A stretch of DNA of 36,989 nt, taken from positions 1-36,989 of the forward strand of contig JBOHCT010000016.1 of the NCBI GenBank assembly GCA_050699055.1. Direction: 5' to 3'. This DNA is from JBOHCT01 sp050699055 (lineage in GTDB: Bacteria; Actinomycetota; Actinomycetes; Streptosporangiales; JBOHCT01). Made by a program: the position numbers and the translations under genes. The notes below the pieces were generated by a model that saw only the letters and a program-made list of their open reading frames with translations, was not told where the DNA came from and did not search any database. This document shows positions 15,329 through 21,643 of the stretch, piece by piece (within the stretch, counting starts at the first letter, position 1; each line of letters opens with the position of its first letter).

Positions 15329-15877
15329 TTACCCAGTTCGCCTCGCGGACGGCGCCTCAAGCAACGGCCGCAGCAGTCGGTGTGGCTCGCGGAGGGCGCG
15401 GCTGACCGGGTCGTCGCGCAGGCTCGGGTCCGCCCCGGGGCCCGGGCGGATCTCGACGTCCTCGGGCGGCGCCGCGCCCCCGCAGACCGGGCAGAAGGCC
15501 ATGCCGTCAAGGCGCGTGCCGCAGGGCTCGTGGTGGAAGACGCGGCGCGGCCCGGCGGCCGACATGTGCCGCTCCCCCCACTGGGCCAGCGCGTAGAGGG
15601 CCGGCCACAGCTCCCGGCCCTTGCCGGTCAGGAGGTACTCGTCCCGTGGCGGGGACTGCTGGTAGCGCCGCTTGTCCAGTACCCCGGCGTCGACGAGCGT
15701 CTGCAGCCGGTCGGCGAGCACCGCCCGCGGGATGTCGAGATGGGCGAGGAAGTCGCTGTAGCGGCGTACGCCGTAGAAGGCGTCACGCACGACGAGCAGC
15801 GTCCAGCGCTCGCCGACGAACTCGAGCGCGCGGGCGAGCGAGCAGTCCTGCCGCTCGTAGTCCTTGCCTAGCCCCAT
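15329..15877 (-). CDS. HxlR-family transcriptional regulator
   Basis: This 182-residue protein has an HxlR-type winged helix in its first 110 residues, starting with the typical CSLARALEFVGERWTLLVVRD and ending with the LTGKGRELWPAL helix. A C-terminal extension carries HEPCGTRL and FCPVCGG, which look like a small four-Cys zinc ribbon. HxlR proteins usually repress or activate a divergent gene in response to oxidants or toxic compounds. It is divergent from an MFS exporter, and two GTTCGGT-type palindromes lie between. The ATG at 15877 lacks a clear ribosome site, so a short or absent leader is possible. Confidence 0.88.
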   Translation of the reverse strand: MGLGKDYERQDCSLARALEFVGERWTLLVVRDAFYGVRRYSDFLAHLDIPRAVLADRLQTLVDAGVLDKRRYQQSPPRDEYLLTGKGRELWPALYALAQWGERHMSAAGPRRVFHHEPCGTRLDGMAFCPVCGGAAPPEDVEIRPGPGADPSLRDDPVSRALREPHRLLRPLLEAPSARRTG

Positions 15878-15897
15878 ACCACGACTCTACCCACAAG

Positions 15898-15950
15898 GTT
15901 CGGTCACCGAACTCACGGTGTTATGGGCTTTCTAAGTTCAGTGACCGAAC
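15898..15950. promoter_or_regulatory. Two HxlR operator palindromes
   Basis: A perfect 15-base palindrome with a central base, GTTCGGTCACCGAAC, lies at 15898-15912. A second copy with one mismatch (GTTCAGTGACCGAAC) lies at 15936-15950; centres are 38 bases apart. They occupy the 84-base gap between hxlR (start 15877) and the MFS gene (start 15962). They are the obvious binding sites for the HxlR protein controlling both genes. Confidence 0.7.
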
Positions 15951-15961
15951 TAGGAGATGGC

Positions 15962-17383
15962 ATGGCGGCGAGGACCTCAGGCGCGTCCCGATCCGGGTCG
16001 CGACCCACCGCGCGGACCGATCCGGAAGATGGTGCCGCGACCCTGATCGTCGCGAGCGCCGCGACGCTTCTCGTGCTGATGAACTACACGGCGCCGCTGG
16101 TGACGCTGCCGGAGACGGCGGCCGGCGTGCACGCGGGGGTGACCGCGCAGACGTGGATCCTGAGCAGCATCAGCCTCGGGCTGTCCGCGCTCCTGCTCGC
16201 CGCCGGCAGCCTCGCCGACGACCGTGGGCGCAGGCGCGTCTTCGTGGCCGGCCTCGTCGTCCTGGCCGGTGCCTCCGTCACGTGCGCCCTCGCCACCGAC
16301 GCCCTGGTCTTCATCGCGGCGCGAATCGTCCAGGGAGGCGCGAGCGCAGCCCTGCTGGCGGCCAGCCTCGGCCTCGTCGGCCACGCGTACCCCACAGGCC
16401 CCGGCCGTGTACGGGCGACCGGCGTGTGGGGCGCGATGATCGGCGCGGGCATCGCGCTCGGCCCGATCCTCACCGCCGCCCTCACAGAAAGCGTCAGCTG
16501 GCGGGCCCCTTACTGGGTGTTCGCGGGCGGCGCCGTCCTCCTCACCGCGGTCGCGCCGTACGCGCTGCGCGAGTCCCGGGCCGCACGACCGAGGCGGCTG
16601 GACCTTCCTGGCGTGGTCACGCTCGGCACGGGTCTCACCTGCCTGCTCGCCGCCGTGACCGAGGGCCGTGCCGGCTGGCTGCGCCCGGAGGTGGCCGCCC
16701 TGTTCGCCGCGGCCGCTGTGGCGCTCGCCGCCTTCGTCGCCGTCGAAGCACGCGGACGGGAGCCGATGCTCGACCTCGAACTGTTCCGGCGGCCCGCCTT
16801 CGTCGCCGCGACGACTGCCGCGCTCTTCACCGGGCTGTCGATCATCGGCCTGATGAGCTACCTACCGACCGTGCTGCAGCACGCGCTCGGGCAGACGCCG
16901 CTCGCGACCGCGGGGGTGTTCAGCATCTGGTCCGGTACGTCGTTCGCGGTGGCGCTGCAGGCCCGGCGGCTCGCGAGCCGGGTACGGGGCCGCCACCAGC
17001 TCGCGCTCGGCCTCCTGCTGTGCGCCGTAGGCGAGCTCACGATGCTCGGCTTCGTCGGGGCGGGAACATGGCAGCGGATGATTCCCGGCCTCGTCATCGC
17101 GGGCGTCGGCAGCGGCGCGCTCAACTCGGGTCTCGCGCGGCTCGCCGTGGGAAGCGTCCCCGCCGACCGGGGCGGGATGGGCTCGGGCGCGAACAACACC
17201 GCACGCTACATCGGCTCATCGCTGGGCGTCGCCGTGATGGTGGCCACCGTAGCCGCCGCGGGGCCGGGAAACGGACAGGGGCACGGGCTGGACGGAGGCA
17301 CCGACGCGGCGCTGCTGGTCGCCGCGGCCCTCGCCGTCCTCGGCGCGGTCGCGGTCCTCTTGGCCCGCGACCGGAGACGATGA
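15962..17383 (+). CDS. MFS drug-exporter (DHA2, 14-helix type)
   Basis: This 473-residue membrane protein has about 14 hydrophobic helices. The loop LADDRGRRRVFVAGL is the MFS motif A between helices 2 and 3, and GAMIGAGIALGPILTA is the exporter-specific motif C in helix 5. Such proton antiporters expel drugs, dyes or antibiotics across the cytoplasmic membrane. I chose the ATG at 15962, behind AGGAG, over one 39 bases upstream that would sit inside the operator. Control by the divergent HxlR regulator through the two palindromes is very likely. Confidence 0.9.
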   Translation: MAARTSGASRSGSRPTARTDPEDGAATLIVASAATLLVLMNYTAPLVTLPETAAGVHAGVTAQTWILSSISLGLSALLLAAGSLADDRGRRRVFVAGLVVLAGASVTCALATDALVFIAARIVQGGASAALLAASLGLVGHAYPTGPGRVRATGVWGAMIGAGIALGPILTAALTESVSWRAPYWVFAGGAVLLTAVAPYALRESRAARPRRLDLPGVVTLGTGLTCLLAAVTEGRAGWLRPEVAALFAAAAVALAAFVAVEARGREPMLDLELFRRPAFVAATTAALFTGLSIIGLMSYLPTVLQHALGQTPLATAGVFSIWSGTSFAVALQARRLASRVRGRHQLALGLLLCAVGELTMLGFVGAGTWQRMIPGLVIAGVGSGALNSGLARLAVGSVPADRGGMGSGANNTARYIGSSLGVAVMVATVAAAGPGNGQGHGLDGGTDAALLVAAALAVLGAVAVLLARDRRR

Positions 17384-17427
17384 ACACGCGTACCCACCTT
17401 GGACACCGGGCGACGTTCAGCTAAGTG

Positions 17428-17441
17428 GTAAAGTACTTTAC
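17428..17441 (+). promoter_or_regulatory. Palindromic operator and probable leaderless promoter of the MNT-HEPN operon
   Basis: GTAAAGTACTTTAC is a perfect 14-base palindrome ending five bases before the MNT ATG. Its right half contains TACTTT, a possible -10 box seven bases before the ATG, and there is no ribosome site, so the message is probably leaderless. The HTH of the MNT protein should bind here and repress the operon. The deleted copy at 15024-15037 has a decayed version. Confidence 0.6.
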
Positions 17442-17446
17442 CTGTT

Positions 17447-18052
17447 ATGAGAACTCCGCCTCCTCCACTGCTACCGCTGCTGCGGTCCCAGGTCCAGGGC
17501 GAGCTGCTAGCGCTCCTGTACCTCCACCCCGATCGGGAGTACAGCCTCACCGCGGCAGCCGAGATGATCGGGACAAGCGTCAAGACAGTCCATACCGAGG
17601 CGGCGCGGCTCACAACAGCGGGGTGGGTCCGCGACTCGCGCCGCGGCAACGTGCGACTGCTCCGGGCGGCCACCGACACGCTCGTCGCCCGCCCCTTGAC
17701 GGACCTGCTCGCGGTCACGTACGGGCCCTTGCCGGTACTGACCGATCTGCTCTGCGACCTTGACGGCGCCACACGCGCGTTCATCTACGGATCATGGGCC
17801 GCGCGCTACCGCGGTGAGCCCGGGCCGCTCCCGAACGACGTGGACGTGCTCGTGGTCGGCACCACTGATCGCGACGACCTCGACGAGGTCGCACAGGTCG
17901 CGCAGGAACGGCTCACGCGCCCCGTCAACGTCCGCCGCGTCCTCCCCGAGGCATGGGCCACGCCTGACACGGCCGACCCCTTCCTCACCTCCCTACGCGA
18001 GCGCCCGCTGGTCGAGCTGCGCCTGTCTGATCGAAGGGACGTGAGCGCGTGA
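17447..18052 (+). CDS. HTH-MNT nucleotidyltransferase antitoxin (MntA-like)
   Basis: This 201-residue protein joins an N-terminal winged helix (about 18-70, including LTAAAEMIGTSVKTVHTEAA) to a minimal nucleotidyltransferase (about 85-195). The transferase motif is intact: GSWAAR (115-120) followed by DVDVLVVG with Asp131 and Asp133. In MntA/HepT systems the MNT protein blocks the HEPN toxin by adding AMP to it. Here the fused HTH should also repress the operon through the palindrome just upstream. Its stop overlaps the HEPN start (GTGA). Confidence 0.85.
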   Translation: MRTPPPPLLPLLRSQVQGELLALLYLHPDREYSLTAAAEMIGTSVKTVHTEAARLTTAGWVRDSRRGNVRLLRAATDTLVARPLTDLLAVTYGPLPVLTDLLCDLDGATRAFIYGSWAARYRGEPGPLPNDVDVLVVGTTDRDDLDEVAQVAQERLTRPVNVRRVLPEAWATPDTADPFLTSLRERPLVELRLSDRRDVSA

Positions 18053-18513
18053 GATGGAACCAAGGCCGTGCCACCGTCGAGCGCATGCTGGCCTACGGTG
18101 AGCTGCAACGCGTCCCAGCGAGTCGCGGACACGCCGATCACCTCATCGAGCAGGCCCGCAAGCATCTGACGTCCGCGGACGAGGTATGCGCGGCCGACCC
18201 GGAAGGCGGTTACGCGCTGGTCTACGACGCCGCGCGCAAGGCGCTGACGGCCGCGCTGGAGAACCAGGGGCTGCGACCAACGACCCGTGGTGGACACCTG
18301 GCCGTTTACGAGGCGACGCGCGCCCAGCTCGACCCACCAATGGGTAGATCGCTACGAGCGTTCGACCGGATGCGCCGCCAGCGGCACGAAGTGGAGTATC
18401 CGCCCACCGACGCCCCTGCGCTTACCGAGGATGACATCCGTGAGGATCTCACGAAGGCCGCAGCCATCGTTGATCTTGCCGCCAGGGTTCTCGACCGGAT
18501 GTCGCCGTTCTAA
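18049..18513 (+). CDS. HEPN-domain toxin (HepT-like ribonuclease)
   Basis: This 154-residue helical protein carries the HEPN signature in FDRMRRQRHEVEYPP: Arg107-X5-His113 fits the RX4-6H ribonuclease motif. Tyr117, four residues after the His, is the natural counterpart of the tyrosine that MntA modifies with AMP in HepT. HEPN toxins dimerise and cut RNA. The start is a GTG overlapping the MNT stop by four bases, so synthesis is coupled. Length and the intact motif suggest an active toxin; the RNA target is unknown. Confidence 0.82.
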   Translation: MRWNQGRATVERMLAYGELQRVPASRGHADHLIEQARKHLTSADEVCAADPEGGYALVYDAARKALTAALENQGLRPTTRGGHLAVYEATRAQLDPPMGRSLRAFDRMRRQRHEVEYPPTDAPALTEDDIREDLTKAAAIVDLAARVLDRMSPF

Positions 18514-18516
18514 GGC

Positions 18517-18828
18517 GTGACAGGAGCCCATGACCGCGGACGGGAAGCCGGTGGCTCGCCTACGGGCGAGCAACAGGTCCGTCTACCCCCGCAGACTCGC
18601 AACACGGCCGATCTCGTCCACACCACGTTGTGTCGGTACCAGGGCCCGTTGTCCGACCCTCCCCGGCTGTTGGCGGCGGTCGACGGGCTGCGGGTGAGTG
18701 CGGCAACGGAAGTCGACGAGCTGCCCGTCTGCGAGGAACGCGTGTACCCGTCGCTCGTCTCCTCGGTGCGGGCGCGGCTACCGCTGCAGGCGCCGAGTCT
18801 GACGGGAGGCACCAACAGACGTCTTTGA
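18517..18828 (+). CDS. Doubtful small reading frame after the MNT-HEPN operon
   Basis: A 103-codon frame fills most of the 331-base gap between the HEPN gene and the convergent toxin gene. Its second half (LLAAVDGLRVSAATEVDELP) has protein-like composition, but the first part overlaps the terminator-like hairpin and there is no ribosome site. I recognise no domain. It may be the tail of a decayed gene. Otherwise I see nothing in this gap. Confidence 0.22.
   Translation: MTGAHDRGREAGGSPTGEQQVRLPPQTRNTADLVHTTLCRYQGPLSDPPRLLAAVDGLRVSAATEVDELPVCEERVYPSLVSSVRARLPLQAPSLTGGTNRRL
18554..18571 (+). terminator. Hairpin with UACG loop after the MNT-HEPN operon
   Basis: GCTCGCC (18554-18560) and GGCGAGC (18565-18571) form a perfect seven-pair stem closed by a C(UACG)G loop, one of the very stable UNCG tetraloops. 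It lies 41 bases past the HEPN stop. No U-run follows. It probably ends or protects the operon transcript. Confidence 0.55.
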
Positions 18829-18844
18829 ACCAAGCCGCAGGCGG

Positions 18845-19270
18845 TCAGACGCCTTCTGTCCAGTACCGCTCAAGTCGGGCGACCGCCTCCTCCTTGGTCA
18901 CCGCCGCGACGTCCGCCTCGGACAGGCCGACGCGGGAGATGAGCAGGTGTACCAACTCGGCGGGCAGGGCCTCCTCGGGCGGTGCCGGCATGCCCCGGTC
19001 CGGCCTGACCCCGTCCCGCACGCAGGCCCAGAAGTCCGGCTCCGACACCTGAAGCTGGTCGCGAAGAATGTGCCTCCACAGACGGGGCCCATAGTCGCTC
19101 CGGTCCACGGGGTGGGACACCCTGGTACGCAGGATGCGCCCATCAGGAAGGTCGAACTCATAGGTGATGTGGTGGGTGCCGGTCCGACCGCGCGCGTCCC
19201 GGACCCTACGCCAACCCTCGCTGCGGCAGAAGCGATCGTGATCTTCTCGCGTGGGCTGCGGCCACTTCAT
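18845..19270 (-). CDS. Putative toxin of a Phd/HicB-like toxin-antitoxin pair
   Basis: This protein of about 141 residues starts MKWPQPTREDHDRFCRSEGW. The segment RGRTGTHHITYEFDLPDGRI, then LRTRVSHP, has the single-domain look of small actinomycete proteins annotated as cytotoxic translational repressors; a HicA-like double-stranded RNA-binding fold is possible. The C-terminal part (EELP... helices, about 95-141) is an extension. Its ATG overlaps the antitoxin stop by four bases (ATGA). The pairing and size support a toxin role, but the catalytic residue is not evident; His24-His25 and His39 are candidates. The mode of action is unknown. Confidence 0.6.
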   Translation of the reverse strand: MKWPQPTREDHDRFCRSEGWRRVRDARGRTGTHHITYEFDLPDGRILRTRVSHPVDRSDYGPRLWRHILRDQLQVSEPDFWACVRDGVRPDRGMPAPPEEALPAELVHLLISRVGLSEADVAAVTKEEAVARLERYWTEGV

Positions 19271-19683
19271 CGCCCCGACCCGACCAGCCAATCCCGAAGC
19301 TGGTCGTCGTCGCTCAGGGTGATGAGCTGGACAAGGCCCCAGTTGTCCCGGTGGTTAGGAGCGTCCAGCAGGTACTCCTGCCAGTCGTCCGCGTACTCAC
19401 GCAGTGCGTCGATGGTCTCGGCGACCGCCTCGTCGAACGTCGCGCCGTCGGCTCCAATCGGAAGCCTAGGAATGAAGATGGACCATCCGTCGGCCTCGGG
19501 AACCACCTGAGCGCGAGACGGGTTGACCGACGCCAGGAAATGCCGGAGCCGCTCCGCAGCGACGACCGCGGCCTTCGAGTCGTCTCGGCGAACCGTGGCC
19601 ACCCGGCCCCTCTCGGCCGCGTCCAGCAGATCCTTCAGGTGCACCCGCGCCTCGCTGTAACTCTCGTAGTGCACAGCGGCCAT
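19267..19683 (-). CDS. Phd/YefM-like antitoxin with HicB-like C-terminal half
   Basis: This 138-residue protein begins with a Phd/YefM-type segment (HYESYSEARVHLKDLLDAAE, then RGRVATVRRDDSKAAVVAAE), the DNA-binding and dimer part of that antitoxin class. From about residue 65 it changes to a HicB-like pattern, PEADGWSIFIPRLPIGADGA then TFDEAVAETIDALREYADDW, the partial RNase H fold of HicB. The mix suggests a chimeric antitoxin. The ATG at 19683 follows GGAGGTG. Expression should be self-controlled through the dyad at 19729-19752. Confidence 0.75.
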   Translation of the reverse strand: MAAVHYESYSEARVHLKDLLDAAERGRVATVRRDDSKAAVVAAERLRHFLASVNPSRAQVVPEADGWSIFIPRLPIGADGATFDEAVAETIDALREYADDWQEYLLDAPNHRDNWGLVQLITLSDDDQLRDWLVGSGR

Positions 19684-19709
19684 GGGGACACCTCCAAACC
19701 CTGTTCATG

Positions 19710-19752
19710 AGTATCCCTTAGGAGGATAAGTACGTCAAGTACTTCACGTACT
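19710..19752 (-). promoter_or_regulatory. Promoter with overlapping operator of the Phd/HicB-like pair
   Basis: On the minus strand TTGACG (19738-19733) and GATACT (19715-19710) are spaced by exactly 17 bases, a good -35/-10 pair. The -35 lies inside a 24-base near-palindrome (19729-19752) with outer arms AGTACGT/ACGTACT and central AAGTACTT. Binding there would block polymerase, fitting antitoxin autorepression. Confidence 0.6.
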
Positions 19753-19799
19753 CGGCGTGGCCTCCTGGACAGGTATGAGGTAAGGCCGCAGGACGCTCT

Positions 19800-21452
19800 C
19801 TACTCGGTAGAAGCGCGGATACCCATCACCTCGACGGCGATCTGGTACGACCGCAGGATCCTCGCCGTTTGGGCCAGCGTCGCCTGGGAGAACGGGAACA
19901 GCGTGTCCGGCGTGAGCTGCTCGCCGCCCTTGAGAAGGATGGCGAACACCACCTTCTTCGGGACGAAGTCCGGGGGTACGACCCGTCCCTTGCCTTCGTC
20001 CCTCACCCTGTCGACGAAGCGGGCACGGGCATCCGAAGAGTTGATCAGCGTCTGTGCCGACACCAACCCCTGCGCGAAGAGGTGGCTGAGCGGCGCCGAC
20101 CTCTCCGCCCGCTTGACGTGGATGAGCTCGTCGTCCGGTCCCAGGAGATCGCAGATCTCGACCCCACTGGTCCTGCCGAGCGGATTACGAACCTTCTTAC
20201 GGTCCAGGCAGACGAAAGCGGGGCGAGCCCCGGGCACAAAGGCGTTGTAGTCCTCCTCATACCGATCGCGCCGCATGTCCCAGGTGGGAAGATCCAGTGA
20301 GGGCCCAACGCCAAAGAGCCCGACGATCTCGTCGCGCATGGCACGCACGTACTCGGCGCCGATCTCGTACCACTCCCCGTCGAGCAGGAAGAACCGGCTG
20401 GACCCCCGCGACAGGTTGGCCTCCAGCCACTTGATCGCCCTCGCGCCGCCGAGCGGGTCGCGTTCTGTCTCGTTGGCGTACATCTCGACCCGCCCGTTGC
20501 GTAGAGCCTGGACCCGCATCCCTGGACGCTGGCGACGGGTCCGATGCAGGAACTCGGCCAGCTCGAGGGGGTCGACACGCCGAGGTGAGGCGCCACCGAT
20601 CCTGATGGTGAAGCTACGCGCCACCCCGAAGTCGCCGACGAGCGACGTCGGCACGACCGGAGCTAGACAGGCCGGTACCCCAGGATCTCCCAGCACGGCG
20701 TCCAGATCGGCATCGAGGCGGGCGCTCAACTCGGCGTCGCCGACCGGCAGAATGTACTCGACGAACTCTAGATCCGGATGTGGGGCCGCACGCTCACACA
20801 CCCCCGCGATGGTCCTGATGTCGCGAACGAGCTCATCCGGCTCGACACCCAAGCGCATGCGCACCCCCGCCGCCCCATCGACGGGGACGGCACGATCGTC
20901 CTCGGAGGAGTACGTGAGGTCCAGGTCGGTGAGCCGACCGCCGATCCTGCGGATGATGTCGGCGTGTTGTTCCACGTCAAGCGTCCAGATCGGCAGCCCG
21001 GCCGGGGCCATCGTGGTGTCCGTTCGTCCTCGCGAAGCGAGCATGCGCCGCACCAGGTCCTGGATCTGCTCGGGGTCAAGGCAGCGCACCGCGAAACGGA
21101 GCCCGAACCGCTGATCCTTGAGCTCGTCAGGGATCAACCGGTGTCCGTCGCCGTAACCGAGCGCGTACGTGGTGCCGTCGACCGCGACGAGGATGAGGCC
21201 GGCCGAGCGGCTGTCGCCGTAGGAAACGTCGATCCCCGTCGTGGTCGACGCGTCGCCGCACCAGCCCGCGACTTCCCGCGTGAACTGGCCGCCGACCCAC
21301 AGAGCGGGTGCCGTGGCGATCTCGGTCGGCTGGGGGTCGGCACGAATCTCGTCGAGCTTCTCGGCATCGAGCGCCTCGAACATGGCCTCGGCGGTAGGCG
21401 AGACGCTCGGGAGGCGATAGAGGGTGGCAATGCGTGTCCTTGGACGCACCAT
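19800..21452 (-). CDS. DUF6119 / TIGR04141-type sporadically distributed protein
   Basis: This 550-residue protein resembles the DUF6119 (TIGR04141) family, sporadic proteins often found near restriction and toxin genes. The best marker is the C-terminal block: YNAFVPG (402-408), FVCLDRK (413-419), GVEICDLLG (430-438), ELIHVKR (442-448) and PLSHLFAQGLVSA (454-466). Acidic residues Asp417, Glu432 and Asp435 followed by His445-Val-Lys447 recall a PD-(D/E)XK-like nuclease core, but that is my inference. The N-terminal 230 residues are unassigned. The ATG at 21452 has a GGAGGGAGA site. It is divergent from the methylase-like gene across a short control region, implying a common system. Confidence 0.75.
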   Translation of the reverse strand: MVRPRTRIATLYRLPSVSPTAEAMFEALDAEKLDEIRADPQPTEIATAPALWVGGQFTREVAGWCGDASTTTGIDVSYGDSRSAGLILVAVDGTTYALGYGDGHRLIPDELKDQRFGLRFAVRCLDPEQIQDLVRRMLASRGRTDTTMAPAGLPIWTLDVEQHADIIRRIGGRLTDLDLTYSSEDDRAVPVDGAAGVRMRLGVEPDELVRDIRTIAGVCERAAPHPDLEFVEYILPVGDAELSARLDADLDAVLGDPGVPACLAPVVPTSLVGDFGVARSFTIRIGGASPRRVDPLELAEFLHRTRRQRPGMRVQALRNGRVEMYANETERDPLGGARAIKWLEANLSRGSSRFFLLDGEWYEIGAEYVRAMRDEIVGLFGVGPSLDLPTWDMRRDRYEEDYNAFVPGARPAFVCLDRKKVRNPLGRTSGVEICDLLGPDDELIHVKRAERSAPLSHLFAQGLVSAQTLINSSDARARFVDRVRDEGKGRVVPPDFVPKKVVFAILLKGGEQLTPDTLFPFSQATLAQTARILRSYQIAVEVMGIRASTE

Positions 21453-21643
21453 GGTGATCTCCCTCCGTTGCGGACAGCTACGTAACGTAAGGGCTGACCA
21501 GAGGCGACCACAGCTTGGACATTGATAACCAGGGATATCGATAGATGCGATTGGCTAGAACGAAACAAGGTGTAGCGTTCCCGTCAAAGGAGGCCGATCG
21601 CGCGGTCTTAGCGTTCGCTCGTCGAGACGGAGGGAGGTACGTC
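21453..21643. promoter_or_regulatory. Divergent control region of the DUF6119 and methylase-like genes
   Basis: About 190 bases separate the two preferred starts. TACGTAACGTA (21479-21489) is an 11-base palindrome around a central A, close to the DUF6119 start, and could be bound by the winged-helix methylase-like protein. TTGGAC (near 21513) with a TATCGA-like element about 16 bases downstream is a possible rightward promoter. Both are weak calls. Confidence 0.35.

Noticed and set aside
18510..18833. A 107-codon minus-strand frame in the gap after the HEPN gene
   Set aside because: It competes with a plus-strand frame, has no ribosome site and no domain. Neither frame is convincing.
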